From Streptomyces sp. WAC 01529 (GTDB lineage: Bacteria; Actinomycetota; Actinomycetes; Streptomycetales; Streptomycetaceae), in contig NZ_CP029617.1 of NCBI RefSeq assembly GCF_003945545.1, forward strand, positions 5,999,001 to 6,063,000: a DNA stretch of 64,000 bases, in the 5' to 3' direction. A model generated the notes under the pieces. That model ran no database searches, was not told the origin of the DNA, and saw nothing but the letters and a program-made list of their open reading frames with translations. Positions 6,884 to 16,325 of this stretch are shown one piece after another. Numbering within the stretch: position 1 is the first letter of the stretch; every line of letters starts with the position of its first letter. Position numbers and translations under genes: made by a program.

Positions 6884-9800
6884 GTGCATCTCAAGGCCCT
6901 GACCCTGCGCGGATTCAAGTCCTTCGCGTCGGCCACGACGCTGAAGTTCGAACCCGGCATCACCTGCGTCGTCGGTCCGAACGGCTCCGGCAAGTCCAAT
7001 GTCGTGGACGCGCTCAGCTGGGTCATGGGGGAGCAGGGCGCCAAGTCCCTGCGCGGCGGCAAGATGGAGGACGTCATCTTCGCCGGCACCACCGGGCGCC
7101 CCCCGCTCGGCCGCGCCGAGGTCTCGCTCACCATCGACAACTCCGACGGCGCGCTCCCCATCGAGTACGCCGAGGTCACCATCACGCGGATCATGTTCCG
7201 CAACGGCGGCAGCGAGTACCAGATCAACGGCGACACCTGCCGCCTCCTCGACATCCAGGAACTGCTCTCCGACTCCGGCATCGGCCGCGAGATGCACGTC
7301 ATCGTCGGCCAGGGCCAGCTCGACGGCGTGCTGCACGCCGACCCGATGGGGCGCCGCGCCTTCATCGAGGAGGCCGCGGGCGTCCTCAAGCACCGCAAGC
7401 GCAAAGAGAAGGCGCTGCGCAAGCTCGACGCGATGCAGGCCAACCTCGCGCGCGTACAGGACCTGACCGACGAACTGCGCCGCCAGCTCAAACCGCTCGG
7501 CCGGCAGGCCGCCGTGGCCCGCAGAGCCGCCGTCATCCAGGCCGACCTGCGCGACGCCCGGCTGCGTCTGCTCGCCCACGACCTCGTACGGCTGCGCGAG
7601 GCGCTGAACGCGGAGATCGCCGACGAGGCCGCCCTCAAGGAACGCAAGGAGAGCGCCGAGGCCGCCCTCAAGGCAGCCCAGCAGCGCGAGGCGCAGCTGG
7701 AGGAGGAGGTGCGGCGCCTCAGCCCGCGCCTCCAGAAAGCCCAGCAGACCTGGTACGAACTCTCCCAGCTCGCCGAGCGGGTGCGCGGCACCGTCTCGCT
7801 GGCCGACGCCCGGGTCAAGAGCGCCACCGCGGCGCCCCCGGAAGAGCGGCGCGGCCGCGACCCCGAGGAGATGGAGCGCGAGGCCGCGCGAATCCGGGAG
7901 CAGGAGGCGGAGCTGGGAGCCGCCCTGGAAGCCGCCGAGCACGCGCTGGAGGACACGGTCGCCCACCGGGCCGAGCTGGAGCGGCAGCTGGCGGTCGAGG
8001 AGCGGCGGCTCAAGGACGTGGCGCGGGCCATCGCCGACCGGCGCGAAGGGCTCGCTCGCCTCGGCGGCCAGGTCAACGCGGCCCGTTCGCGTGCCGCCTC
8101 CGCCAGGGCGGAGATCGAAAGGCTCGCCCTCGCGCGGGACGAGGCCGCCGAGCGCGCGGTCGCCGCACAGGAGGAGTACGAGCAGCTCAAGGCGGAGGTC
8201 GACGGGCTCGACGCGGACGACGCGGAACTGGGCGAGCGGCACGACGCGGCCAAGCGGGACCTCGCCGAGGCCGAGGCCGCCCTCACCACCGCCCGCGAGG
8301 AGGCCACCGCCGCCGAGCGTGAGCGGGCCGCGGTCGCCGCCCGGCACGAGACCCTCGCCCTCGGGCTGCGCCGCAAGGACGGCACCGGCGCGCTGCTCGG
8401 CGCCAAGGAGCAGCTCGCGGGGCTCCTCGGCCCCGCCGCCGAACTGCTCACCGTCGCCCCCGGCTACGAGGTCCCGGTCGCCGCCGCACTCGGCGCCGCG
8501 GCCGACGCGATCGCGGTGAACGGCCCGCGCACGGCCGCCGACGCCATCCGGCTGCTGCGCAAGCAGGACGCGGGGCGCGCCGCACTGCTGCTCTCCGGCG
8601 CCCCGGACGACGTACAGCCGAAGCGGACCGAGGGGCCGCCGTGCGTCGCTGATCTTGTGCGGGGTCCCGATGAGCTGATGCCCGCCGTGCGGCGGCTGCT
8701 GCGCGGGATCGTCGCCGTCGGCACGCTGGAGGACGCCGAGGACCTGGTCTACGCCCATCCGGAGCTGACCGCCGTCACCGCGGAGGGCGATCTGCTCGGG
8801 GCGCACTTCGCGCAGGGCGGGTCGGCCGGTGCGCCCAGCCTCCTTGAGGTCCAGGCCTCCGTCGACGAGGCCGCGGCCGAGCTCGCCGAACTCGCCGTGC
8901 GCTGCGAGGAGTTGGCGCGGGAGCAGGCGAGTGCGGGGGAGCGGCGCAAGGAATGTGCCGCGCTGGTCGAGGAGTTGGGGGAGCGGCGCAGGGCCGCCGA
9001 CCGGGAGAAGTCGTCCGTGGCCCAGCAGTTGGGGCGGCTCGCGGGGCAGGCCCGGGGCGCCACGGGGGAGGCCGAGCGGTCAGCGGCCGCCGCGGCCAAG
9101 GCGCAGGAGGCGCTTGACCGGGCGGTCGAGGAGGCGGAGGAGCTGGCCGAGCGGCTCGCCGTGGCGGAGGAGGCGGCCCCCGCCGGGGAAAGAGGGGAGG
9201 AGGAGCCCGACACCTCGGTGCGGGACCGCCTCGCCGCCGACGGGGCCAACGCCCGCCAGACCGAGATGGAGGCCCGGCTCCAGGCGCGTACGCACGAGGA
9301 GCGGGTGAAGGCGCTCGCGGGGCGGGCCGACTCCCTGGACCGGGCCGCGCGCGTCGAACGTGAGGCACGCGCGCGTGCCGAGCGGCGCAAGGCGCGGCTG
9401 CGCCACGAGGCGGCCGTCGCCGAGGCCGTCGCCTCCGGTGGGCGGCAGCTGCTCGCCCACGTCGAGGTCTCCCTCGTACGCGCCGACGACGAGCGCGCCG
9501 CGGCCGAGCGCGCCAAGGAGGTGCGGGAGCGGGAGCTGGCCGCCGCGCGCAACCAGGGCCGCGATCTGAAGGCGGAACTGGACAAGCTGACGGATTCGGT
9601 CCACCGCGGTGAGGTACTGGGCGCCGAGAAGCGGCTGCGGATCGAGCAGCTGGAGGCCAAGGCGCTGGAGGAACTCGGCGTGGAGCCGGCCGGGCTCGTG
9701 GCCGACTACGGCCCGGACCAGCCCGTGCCGCCCTCGCCCGCCGCCGAGGGCGAGGAGCTGCCCGAGGACCCGGAGCACCCCCGGAACAGGCCGGTGCCGT

Positions 9801-10450
9801 TCGTCCGCGCCGAGCAGGAGAAGCGGCTCAAGTCAGCCGAACGGGCGTACCAGCAGCTCGGAAAAGTGAACCCGCTGGCCCTTGAGGAGTTCGCGGCGCT
9901 GGAGGAACGCCACAAGTTCCTCAGCGAGCAGCTGGAGGACCTGAAGAAGACGCGGACCGACCTGCTTCAGGTGGTGAAGGAGGTCGACGAACGCGTCGAG
10001 CAGGTCTTCACCGAGGCCTACCGGGACACGGCCCGTGAGTTCGAGGGAGTCTTCTCGCGGCTGTTCCCCGGCGGTGAGGGGCGGCTCATCCTGACGGATC
10101 CCGACAACATGCTCGCCACGGGTGTGGACGTCGAGGCCCGGCCGCCCGGCAAGAAGGTGAAGCGGCTCTCGCTCCTGTCGGGCGGTGAGCGGTCGCTGAC
10201 GGCCGTCGCGCTGCTCGTCTCGATCTTCAAGGCACGGCCCAGTCCGTTCTATGTGATGGACGAGGTCGAGGCGGCGCTCGACGACACCAACCTCCAGCGG
10301 CTCATCCGCATCATGCAGGAGCTGCAGGAGGCCTCGCAGCTCATCGTGATCACGCACCAGAAGCGCACGATGGAGGTCGCGGACGCGCTCTACGGAGTCT
10401 CCATGCAGGGCGACGGCGTCTCCAAGGTCATCAGCCAGCGCCTTCGCTAG
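6884..10450 (+). CDS. smc: Chromosome segregation ATPase SMC
   Basis: Full-length SMC (1188 aa), the ATPase core of the condensin complex that compacts and aligns chromosomes, in Streptomyces notably during sporulation septation. Walker A is GPNGSGKS at residues 31-38. The long coiled coils are rich in Ala/Glu/Arg. The hinge is around residues 490-660 (GAKEQLAGLLGPAAELL to AHFAQGG). The C-terminal head has LSGGERSLTAVALL (signature) and FYVMDEVEAALDDTNL (Walker B and D-loop). GTG start at 6884. ScpA/B partners are not in this window. Confidence 0.98.
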   Translation: MHLKALTLRGFKSFASATTLKFEPGITCVVGPNGSGKSNVVDALSWVMGEQGAKSLRGGKMEDVIFAGTTGRPPLGRAEVSLTIDNSDGALPIEYAEVTITRIMFRNGGSEYQINGDTCRLLDIQELLSDSGIGREMHVIVGQGQLDGVLHADPMGRRAFIEEAAGVLKHRKRKEKALRKLDAMQANLARVQDLTDELRRQLKPLGRQAAVARRAAVIQADLRDARLRLLAHDLVRLREALNAEIADEAALKERKESAEAALKAAQQREAQLEEEVRRLSPRLQKAQQTWYELSQLAERVRGTVSLADARVKSATAAPPEERRGRDPEEMEREAARIREQEAELGAALEAAEHALEDTVAHRAELERQLAVEERRLKDVARAIADRREGLARLGGQVNAARSRAASARAEIERLALARDEAAERAVAAQEEYEQLKAEVDGLDADDAELGERHDAAKRDLAEAEAALTTAREEATAAERERAAVAARHETLALGLRRKDGTGALLGAKEQLAGLLGPAAELLTVAPGYEVPVAAALGAAADAIAVNGPRTAADAIRLLRKQDAGRAALLLSGAPDDVQPKRTEGPPCVADLVRGPDELMPAVRRLLRGIVAVGTLEDAEDLVYAHPELTAVTAEGDLLGAHFAQGGSAGAPSLLEVQASVDEAAAELAELAVRCEELAREQASAGERRKECAALVEELGERRRAADREKSSVAQQLGRLAGQARGATGEAERSAAAAAKAQEALDRAVEEAEELAERLAVAEEAAPAGERGEEEPDTSVRDRLAADGANARQTEMEARLQARTHEERVKALAGRADSLDRAARVEREARARAERRKARLRHEAAVAEAVASGGRQLLAHVEVSLVRADDERAAAERAKEVRERELAAARNQGRDLKAELDKLTDSVHRGEVLGAEKRLRIEQLEAKALEELGVEPAGLVADYGPDQPVPPSPAAEGEELPEDPEHPRNRPVPFVRAEQEKRLKSAERAYQQLGKVNPLALEEFAALEERHKFLSEQLEDLKKTRTDLLQVVKEVDERVEQVFTEAYRDTAREFEGVFSRLFPGGEGRLILTDPDNMLATGVDVEARPPGKKVKRLSLLSGGERSLTAVALLVSIFKARPSPFYVMDEVEAALDDTNLQRLIRIMQELQEASQLIVITHQKRTMEVADALYGVSMQGDGVSKVISQRLR

Positions 10451-10466
10451 ACGCTCCCTTCAACGC

Positions 10467-10479
10467 TTCAAGACTTGAA
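10467..10479 (+). repeat. 13-bp palindrome upstream of glcP (copy 1)
   Basis: Perfect palindrome TTCAAGACTTGAA, 58 bp upstream of the predicted -35 of the sugar permease gene. A near-identical copy (TTCGAAACTTGAA, 10530-10542) lies within the promoter spacer, so both look like binding sites for one dimeric regulator. Confidence 0.55.
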
Positions 10480-10484
10480 CGTAA

Positions 10485-10499
10485 GCACTCCCAGAGTGC
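10485..10499 (+). terminator. Hairpin after smc
   Basis: Stem GCACTC / GAGTGC with a CCA loop, followed by an A/T-rich stretch (CTAAAAATTCA). A weak terminator candidate for smc, 34 bp past its stop. Confidence 0.4.
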
Positions 10500-10524
10500 C
10501 TAAAAATTCACAGCAGCCCCCCTA

Positions 10525-10552
10525 TTGACTTCGAAACTTGAAGGCATAGTCT
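10525..10552 (+). promoter_or_regulatory. Predicted glcP promoter with palindrome in the spacer
   Basis: TTGACT, 16-bp spacer, TAGTCT, a good match to the vegetative (HrdB) promoter. The spacer and last base of the -35 contain TTCGAAACTTGAA (10530-10542), a two-mismatch copy of the upstream palindrome. A bound protein would occlude RNA polymerase, so repression, probably sugar-responsive, is inferred. Confidence 0.6.
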
Positions 10553-10659
10553 CTGCAACGTTGCTTTTACCTTCAGGTGGTGGGCGGCACGAAGTTGTGC
10601 GCCACTTGAAGAGCTCGCCCCCACCCCCGGCAGTGCAGCCGGTGGCCCGAGGAGTACAC

Positions 10660-12084
10660 GTGACCAGCACATCGCAGGCGCCACAGTCCGGAGCCAGAGA
10701 GGCCCACCCGGACCATCTCGGCCATGTCATCTTCATTACGGCGGCGGCCGCGATGGGTGGCTTCCTCTTCGGCTACGACAGTTCGGTGATCAATGGCGCC
10801 ACCGTCGCCATCCAGCACCGCTTCGACGTCGACGCCGACACGCTCGGCTGGATCATCGCCACCGCGCTGTTGGGCTGTGCCGTGGGCGCCGCGGTCGCCG
10901 GTCGCATCGCCGACCGCATCGGCCGCATCCGCTGCATGCAGATCGCCGCCGTGCTCTTCGCGGCCAGCGCCGTCGGCTCGGCGCTGCCGTTCGCGGCCTG
11001 GGACCTCACGATGTGGCGCCTGATCGGCGGCGTCGGCATCGGCATGGCCTCGGTGATCGGCCCGGCGTACATCGCCGAGGTGGCGCCGCCCGCCTACCGC
11101 GGTCGCCTGGCCTCCTTCCAGCAGGCCGCCATCGTCATCGGCATCGCCGTCTCCCAGCTGGTCAACTGGGGCATCCTGAACATGGCCGACGGCGACCAGC
11201 GCGGCAAGCTGGGCGGCCTGGAGGCCTGGCAGTGGATGCTCGGCGTCATGGTCGTCCCCGCCGTCCTCTACGGCCTGCTCTCCTTCATCATCCCGGAGTC
11301 GCCGCGCTTCCTGGTCTCCGCCGGCCGCCACACCGAGGCCAAGAAGGTGCTCGGCGAGGTCGAGGGCCACGCCATCGACCTGGACGCGCGCGTCGAGGAG
11401 ATCGAGCACGGCCTGCACCGGGAGCACAAGCCGTCCTTCAAGGACCTGCTCGGCAAGGTCGGCTTCCTGCCGATCGTCTGGATCGGCATCGGCCTCTCGG
11501 TCTTCCAGCAGCTCGTCGGCATCAACGTGATCTTCTACTACTCGAACCAGCTGTGGCAGTCCATCGGCAAGGACCCCTCCAGCTCGTTCCTGTACTCGTT
11601 CGAGACGTCGATCGTGAACATCATCGGCACGGTCATCGCGATGATCTTCGTCGACCGCATCGGCCGCAAGCCGCTGGCGATCATCGGTTCGACGGGCATG
11701 GCCGCGGCCCTGTTCACCATGGCCTGGGCGTTCTCGTACAAGACCGGCTCCGGTGACAACGTCTCGCTGCCCAACGCGCAGGGCCTGACCGCGATCATCG
11801 CCGCCAACGCCTTCGTGCTCTTCTTCGCCCTGTCCTGGGGCGTGGTCGTCTGGGTGCTGCTCGGCGAGATCTTCCCCAACCGGCTGCGCGCCGCCGCGCT
11901 CGGTGTGGCCGCCTCCGCCCAGTGGCTCGCCAACTTCGCGATCACCAAGACCTTCCCGAGCATGTCCGAGTGGTCGCTGACCGGCTCGTACATCATCTAC
12001 GGCGCCTTCGCCGCCCTCTCGATCCCCTTCGTCATGAAGTTCGTCAAGGAGACGAAGGGCAAGGCCCTGGAGGAGATGGGCTAA
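10660..12084 (+). CDS. glcP: MFS sugar porter, GlcP-like glucose permease
   Basis: A 474-aa proton-coupled sugar transporter with 12 predicted membrane helices. Family motifs: GFLFGYDSSVINGA in helix 1, GRIADRIGRIR between helices 2-3, PAYIAEVAPPAYRGRL, PESPRFLVSAGR after helix 6, QQLVGINVIFYYS in helix 7, DRIGRKPLAIIGS and GEIFPNRLRAAALG. In Streptomyces coelicolor GlcP, the main glucose uptake system, sits at the same place after smc. The GTG at 10660 follows GAGGAG at a correct distance; earlier in-frame starts lack this. Probably controlled by the palindromic sites at 10467 and 10530. Confidence 0.88.
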   Translation: MTSTSQAPQSGAREAHPDHLGHVIFITAAAAMGGFLFGYDSSVINGATVAIQHRFDVDADTLGWIIATALLGCAVGAAVAGRIADRIGRIRCMQIAAVLFAASAVGSALPFAAWDLTMWRLIGGVGIGMASVIGPAYIAEVAPPAYRGRLASFQQAAIVIGIAVSQLVNWGILNMADGDQRGKLGGLEAWQWMLGVMVVPAVLYGLLSFIIPESPRFLVSAGRHTEAKKVLGEVEGHAIDLDARVEEIEHGLHREHKPSFKDLLGKVGFLPIVWIGIGLSVFQQLVGINVIFYYSNQLWQSIGKDPSSSFLYSFETSIVNIIGTVIAMIFVDRIGRKPLAIIGSTGMAAALFTMAWAFSYKTGSGDNVSLPNAQGLTAIIAANAFVLFFALSWGVVVWVLLGEIFPNRLRAAALGVAASAQWLANFAITKTFPSMSEWSLTGSYIIYGAFAALSIPFVMKFVKETKGKALEEMG

Positions 12085-12113
12085 ACCCCCGCTGCCCCCT
12101 CCTCTTGAGGAAG

Positions 12114-12161
12114 CTGCCCCGGCTCAAGGACTCGTGCTCACTTGTCCTTCAGCCGGGGCAG
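12114..12161. terminator. Bidirectional terminator between convergent genes
   Basis: A 17-bp inverted repeat with one mismatch (12114-12130 with 12145-12161) and a 14-base loop. The right arm runs into the last codons of the leftward oxidoreductase gene, so the structure can stop both convergent transcripts. Confidence 0.65.
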
Positions 12162-13121
12162 TACGTTTTCGCAGAAGTGGTGCAGGCTGCGCCAGCCCTC
12201 GTCCACGGGCATCCCGCCGGCGAGCGGATGCAGGATCAGACTGCCGGTGTCGCCCTTCGCGTACGTCACACACTCCTCCGGCGTCAGGACGCGGTAGACG
12301 CCCTCCGCGCGCAGCTCTTCGACCGTGGTGGCCGCCGACTTCACCGCCGAGCGGATCTGCCGGGACTGCCAGGACGCGTAGGTGCGGGCCTCGTGCAGGA
12401 AGTGCTCGCCGTGCTCGGCCCAGGTGCGGTCGGGGTCGTCGGCGATGTGCAGCAGCGGCGTCTCGGCGGCGGGCATCATCGTCCAGCCCTCAGTGCCGTG
12501 CTCGGCGAGCTGCTCGCGGTAGTACGCCTCCAGGTCCGGCAGGTGCGCGCTCGGGAAGAACGGCAGGCCGAGCCGGGCCGCGCGCCGGGCCGCCGCCTTC
12601 GACGAGCCGCCGACCAGCAGCATCGGGTGCGGCTGGGTGAAGGGGCGCGGGGTGACGCGCACCGTGCGGCCGCGGAAGGCGAAGGGCTCGCCGGTCCAGG
12701 CCTTCAGCAGCGTCTCGAGCAGCTCGTCCTGGAGCCTGCCGCGGCGCGTGAAGTCGACGCCCGCCCGCTCGTACTCCTCGGGCCGGTAGCCGATCCCCGC
12801 CACGGTGACCAGACGGCCGCCGCTCAGCAGGTCGAGTACGGCGATGTCCTCGGCGAGCCGCAGCGGATCGTGCAGCGGGCCGATGACCGCCGACACCGTC
12901 ACCGCGATGCGCCGCGTCGCCCCGAAGACCGCTCCGGCGAAGGCCAGCGGGGAGGGCAGCCAGTTGTTCTCGGCGCCGTGGTGCTCCTCGGTCTGGAGGG
13001 TGGTGATGCCGCGGTCGTCCGCGTACGTGGCCATCTCCAGCGCGGTCTTGTAGCGCTCGCTCAGCGAGGCGGGTGTCGCCGCGGGATCGACGAGGTTGAA
13101 CCGTACGACTGTGGTGGGCAT
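12138..13121 (-). CDS. LLM-class (luciferase-like) flavin or F420-dependent oxidoreductase
   Basis: A 327-aa TIM-barrel protein of the bacterial luciferase superfamily, which uses reduced FMN or F420 as cofactor. Visible features: an early EEHHG motif (TLQTEEHHGAENNW), the strand-loop LLSGGRLVTVAGIGYRPEEYERAGVDFTRRG, which is the hallmark of the family (GR...GxGxRPxEY), and PHPMLLVGGSSKAAARRAARLG. The ATG at 13121 has GGGGGA eight bases upstream; a longer version from 13139 would add MKGDVS. The substrate is unknown, and actinobacterial members are often F420-dependent. Confidence 0.85.
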   Translation of the reverse strand: MPTTVVRFNLVDPAATPASLSERYKTALEMATYADDRGITTLQTEEHHGAENNWLPSPLAFAGAVFGATRRIAVTVSAVIGPLHDPLRLAEDIAVLDLLSGGRLVTVAGIGYRPEEYERAGVDFTRRGRLQDELLETLLKAWTGEPFAFRGRTVRVTPRPFTQPHPMLLVGGSSKAAARRAARLGLPFFPSAHLPDLEAYYREQLAEHGTEGWTMMPAAETPLLHIADDPDRTWAEHGEHFLHEARTYASWQSRQIRSAVKSAATTVEELRAEGVYRVLTPEECVTYAKGDTGSLILHPLAGGMPVDEGWRSLHHFCENVLPRLKDK

Positions 13122-13258
13122 GGAAACGTCCCCCTTCACCGTGCGTGGGCGGCGAAGGGGGACGTTAGTTGACGTGATGTCAGATGGGTAGCCTCGTACG
13201 GAAGTTGGGTCCCGTCGTCGGCAAGTTGGCGTGGATCAGGCGGCTTTCGCCGATCCGG

Positions 13259-14719
13259 TCAGGCGGAGACCAGCTTGCTCTCGCCCTCGCCCTTGCCGCC
13301 CGTGACCGCCGCGTCCTTCTCGACGAGCGGGGTCTTCGGCAGGAGCGCGTAGAGCGCCGCGGCGACCAGGATGGTGGCCAGCCAGCCCAGGCCGTGGCGG
13401 CCGATCCAGGAGGTGGCGAGCGGGCCGCTGAACCAGTCGACCTTGGTGAAGAGCAGGCCCACGATCAGGGCGACGGCCCAGGCGGTCATGGCCTGCCAGG
13501 CGAAACCGGCCTTGTACCAGTAGGCGCTGGTGCGCTTGGTGTCCATCAGGGCCTCGCCGTCGTACGTCTTGCGGCGCAGCATGTCGATGCCGAAGACGCC
13601 GATCCAGGCGGAGAAGGCGACCGCGAGCAGGGTGAGGAAGGAGATGAACGAGCCCATGAAGCTCGTCGCCACGTTCATCAGGATGTAGCCGAAGATCAGG
13701 CTGATGACGGCGTTCACGCTGACGGCCCACGCGCGCGGGACCTTGATGCCGAGCGTCATGGCGGTGAAGCCCGCGGAGTACATCGACATCGAGTTGATCA
13801 GAAGCATGCCGACCAGGGCCATGATCAGGTACGGCACCGCGATCCACGTCGGGAGCAGCGAGCCGAGGAAGGAGACCGGGTCCTGCGCGGTGGAGAGCTT
13901 CGGCGCGGAGACCGCCATGACGGCGCCCATCAGGACCATCGGGACGACCACGATGGCGGCGCCGCCGACCGCGTGGCCGACCAGCGGCTTGTTCGAGGCG
14001 TTCCGCGGGAGGTAGCGGGTGAAGTCGGGGCCGGTGGGGACCCAGCTGATGCCGCCGGCGGCGATCGTGCCGACGCCCGCGACCATCATCGCGGTGGAGC
14101 CCGCGGGCTGGTCGAAGACGGCGGACCAGTCGGCCTCGGCGATGAGGTAGATCAGCACGAGCACGCTGAAGGCGCCGAAGGCGTACGTCGACCACGTGCT
14201 GCAGATGTGCAGGATCTTGCGGCCCAGGCCGCTGATCAGGAACGTACAGGCGACGAAGGCGACGAGCGTGACGACGGTCAGCCAGGTGCTCGACTCCACG
14301 CCGAAGCAGATGTCCAGGACCGTGATGATCGCGTACGCGCCGGTGACCGCGTTGATCGTCTCCCAGCCCCAGCGGGCGACCCAGATCAGCGCGCCCGGGA
14401 AGAGGTTGCCGCGCTGGCCGAAGACCGCGCGCGAGAGCGTCATGCCCGGCGAACCGCCGCGCTTGCCGGAGATGGAGATCAGGCCCACCATGCCGTAGCT
14501 CAGCAGGGGCGAGACGAGCGCGACGACCAGGACCTGCCAGAAGTTCAGGCCGTTGGAGACGATCAGGCCCGCGCCCATGGTGAGCAGCAGAACGCTGATG
14601 TTCGCCGCTACCCAGGTGGGGAACAGCTCACGGGTGCGGCCCGTGCGCTCGGCGTCCGGGACGGGCTCGAGGCCGCGTGTTTCGAGGGCGCCTTCAGGTT
14701 CGGCGGTGGTGCTGCTCAT
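13259..14719 (-). CDS. NCS1-family cytosine/purine-type permease
   Basis: A 486-aa integral membrane protein with about 12 hydrophobic segments. Its pattern matches nucleobase:cation symporter-1 transporters: ISVLLLTMGAGLIVSNGLNFWQ in the first helix, RAVFGQRGNLFPGALIWVARWGWETINAVTGAY (helix 3 with the conserved W-x-G-W), and SWVPTGPDFTRYLPRN. The C-terminal 20 residues are charged and cytoplasmic. Start at ATG 14719 (MSSTTAEPEG). The substrate could be cytosine, allantoin, purines or a thiamine-related compound; sequence alone does not decide. Confidence 0.85.
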   Translation of the reverse strand: MSSTTAEPEGALETRGLEPVPDAERTGRTRELFPTWVAANISVLLLTMGAGLIVSNGLNFWQVLVVALVSPLLSYGMVGLISISGKRGGSPGMTLSRAVFGQRGNLFPGALIWVARWGWETINAVTGAYAIITVLDICFGVESSTWLTVVTLVAFVACTFLISGLGRKILHICSTWSTYAFGAFSVLVLIYLIAEADWSAVFDQPAGSTAMMVAGVGTIAAGGISWVPTGPDFTRYLPRNASNKPLVGHAVGGAAIVVVPMVLMGAVMAVSAPKLSTAQDPVSFLGSLLPTWIAVPYLIMALVGMLLINSMSMYSAGFTAMTLGIKVPRAWAVSVNAVISLIFGYILMNVATSFMGSFISFLTLLAVAFSAWIGVFGIDMLRRKTYDGEALMDTKRTSAYWYKAGFAWQAMTAWAVALIVGLLFTKVDWFSGPLATSWIGRHGLGWLATILVAAALYALLPKTPLVEKDAAVTGGKGEGESKLVSA

Positions 14720-14917
14720 GGGGGTGGGTCCGTGCCTCTCGCTCGGCTCGCAACGTCGCGATCCGTCGGTGGGGGTAATCGCGATGGACTCTACGCGCGT
14801 TGATGCGGGGACATCCATCGTACTTTAATCCGAGTAGTGCCTTCTAGGGGCATATGTTCTTTGGAGGAAGACACAATCTGGGCCTCCGCGAGGGCCATGG
14901 CGGATACTGGGTGGGTT

Positions 14918-16138
14918 ATGGAAATCGTCATCCTTGCTGTAGTCATCGCCGTGGTCGTGATCGGCGCGCTCGGCGGGCTCGTGATCGGCAGCCGCAAGAA
15001 GAAGCAGCTGCCCCCGCAGGCCCCGTCCAGCACGCCCACCATCACCGCCCCTTCCGCCGAACCGCAGGTCGGCGACGAGGCCGAGACGCCGCGCGACGAA
15101 CCGCGCCGCACGATCGAGGAGGTGGAACTCCCGCTCGCCGAGCCGACGGCCTCGGCCCCGGTCGTCGTCGAGGAACCGGCCGCGCCGGAGATCGAGACCC
15201 CCGAGCCCACCGCCGGCCGCCTGGTCCGGCTGCGCACCCGGCTCTCCCGCTCGCAGAACGCGCTCGGCAAGGGGCTGCTCACGCTGCTGTCCCGCGAGCA
15301 CCTCGACGAGGACACCTGGGAGGAGATCGAGGACACGCTGCTCACCGCCGACGTCGGCGTCGCCCCCACCCAGGAGCTGGTCGAGCGGCTGCGCGAGCGG
15401 GTCCGCGTGCTCGGCACCCGCACGCCGGACGAGCTGCGCACCCTGCTGCGCGAGGAGCTGATCGCGCTCCTCGGCACGGGCGCGGGCACCGACTTCGACC
15501 GCACCGTGAAGACCGAGTCGGGGCTGGAGACGCCCGGCATCGTGATGGTCGTCGGGGTCAACGGCACCGGCAAGACCACCACCACCGGCAAGCTCGCGCG
15601 CGTCCTCGTCGCCGACGGCCGCTCCGTCGTCCTCGGCGCCGCGGACACCTTCCGCGCCGCCGCCGCCGACCAGCTGCAGACCTGGGGCGAGCGCGTCGGC
15701 GCCCGCACGGTCCGCGGCCCCGAGGGCGGCGACCCGGCGTCCATCGCCTACGACGCCGTCAAGGAAGGCATCGCCGAGGGCGCGGACGTCGTGCTCATCG
15801 ACACCGCGGGCCGGCTGCACACCAAGACGGGCCTGATGGACGAGCTGGGCAAGGTCAAGCGCGTCGTCGAGAAGCACGCCCCGCTCGACGAGGTGCTGCT
15901 CGTCCTTGACGCCACGACCGGGCAGAACGGCCTGGTGCAGGCGCGGGTCTTCGCCGAGGTCGTCGACATCACGGGCATCGTCCTCACCAAGCTCGACGGC
16001 ACCGCCAAGGGCGGCATCGTCGTCGCCGTCCAGCGTGAACTGGGCGTGCCGGTCAAGCTCATCGGTCTCGGTGAGGGCGCGGACGATCTGGCTCCGTTCG
16101 AGCCGGAGGCGTTCGTGGATGCGCTGATCGGCGAGTAG
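14918..16138 (+). CDS. ftsY: Signal recognition particle receptor FtsY
   Basis: GTPase receptor that docks SRP-ribosome complexes at the membrane for co-translational insertion. Structure (406 aa): an N-terminal membrane segment (EIVILAVVIAVVVIGALGGLVIG), a Pro/Glu-rich acidic A-domain (to about 105), a helical N domain, then the NG GTPase with GVNGTGKTTTTGKLA (G1), DTFRAAAADQLQTW, DTAGRLHTKTGLMDEL (G3), TKLDGTAKGG (G4) and GLGEGADDLAPF. Unlike E. coli FtsY it has a true transmembrane helix, usual for actinobacteria. ATG at 14918; ffh is 7.5 kb downstream. Confidence 0.97.
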   Translation: MEIVILAVVIAVVVIGALGGLVIGSRKKKQLPPQAPSSTPTITAPSAEPQVGDEAETPRDEPRRTIEEVELPLAEPTASAPVVVEEPAAPEIETPEPTAGRLVRLRTRLSRSQNALGKGLLTLLSREHLDEDTWEEIEDTLLTADVGVAPTQELVERLRERVRVLGTRTPDELRTLLREELIALLGTGAGTDFDRTVKTESGLETPGIVMVVGVNGTGKTTTTGKLARVLVADGRSVVLGAADTFRAAAADQLQTWGERVGARTVRGPEGGDPASIAYDAVKEGIAEGADVVLIDTAGRLHTKTGLMDELGKVKRVVEKHAPLDEVLLVLDATTGQNGLVQARVFAEVVDITGIVLTKLDGTAKGGIVVAVQRELGVPVKLIGLGEGADDLAPFEPEAFVDALIGE

Positions 16139-16221
16139 GCCCGCCGGGAGTCAGGTGCGTCGGCTGCGGTTGGCCCGTGGGGTTTTCTGCGGGTGCGTCG
16201 TGGCTGGTCGCGCAGTTCCCC

Positions 16222-16267
16222 GCGCCCCTTCGGGGCGCACATGGCTCCCCGTGCCCCTTCGGGGTGC
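16222..16267. terminator. Tandem hairpins between ftsY and the prim-pol gene
   Basis: GCGCCCC-TTC-GGGGCGC (16222-16238) and a second like hairpin at 16251-16267 (with two G-U pairs) lie between convergent genes. The preceding TGGTCGCGCAGTTCCCCGCG stretch is a sequence repeatedly found in Streptomyces intergenic terminators. Likely a bidirectional stop for ftsY and the leftward gene. Confidence 0.7.
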
Positions 16268-16325
16268 ACGCAAGGACAGCAGGGCCTCCTCGCATGGCGC
16301 AGGTGCGAGGGGGCCCTTCCGGCGT

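Noticed and set aside
6785..8806. 673-codon minus-strand frame opposite smc
   Set aside because: Composition is Gly/Leu/Arg repeat-like from the antisense of a coiled coil; smc itself is beyond doubt.
13184..14803. 539-codon plus-strand frame opposite the NCS1 permease
   Set aside because: Asp/Arg/His-rich antisense of membrane helices; the permease reading is clear.
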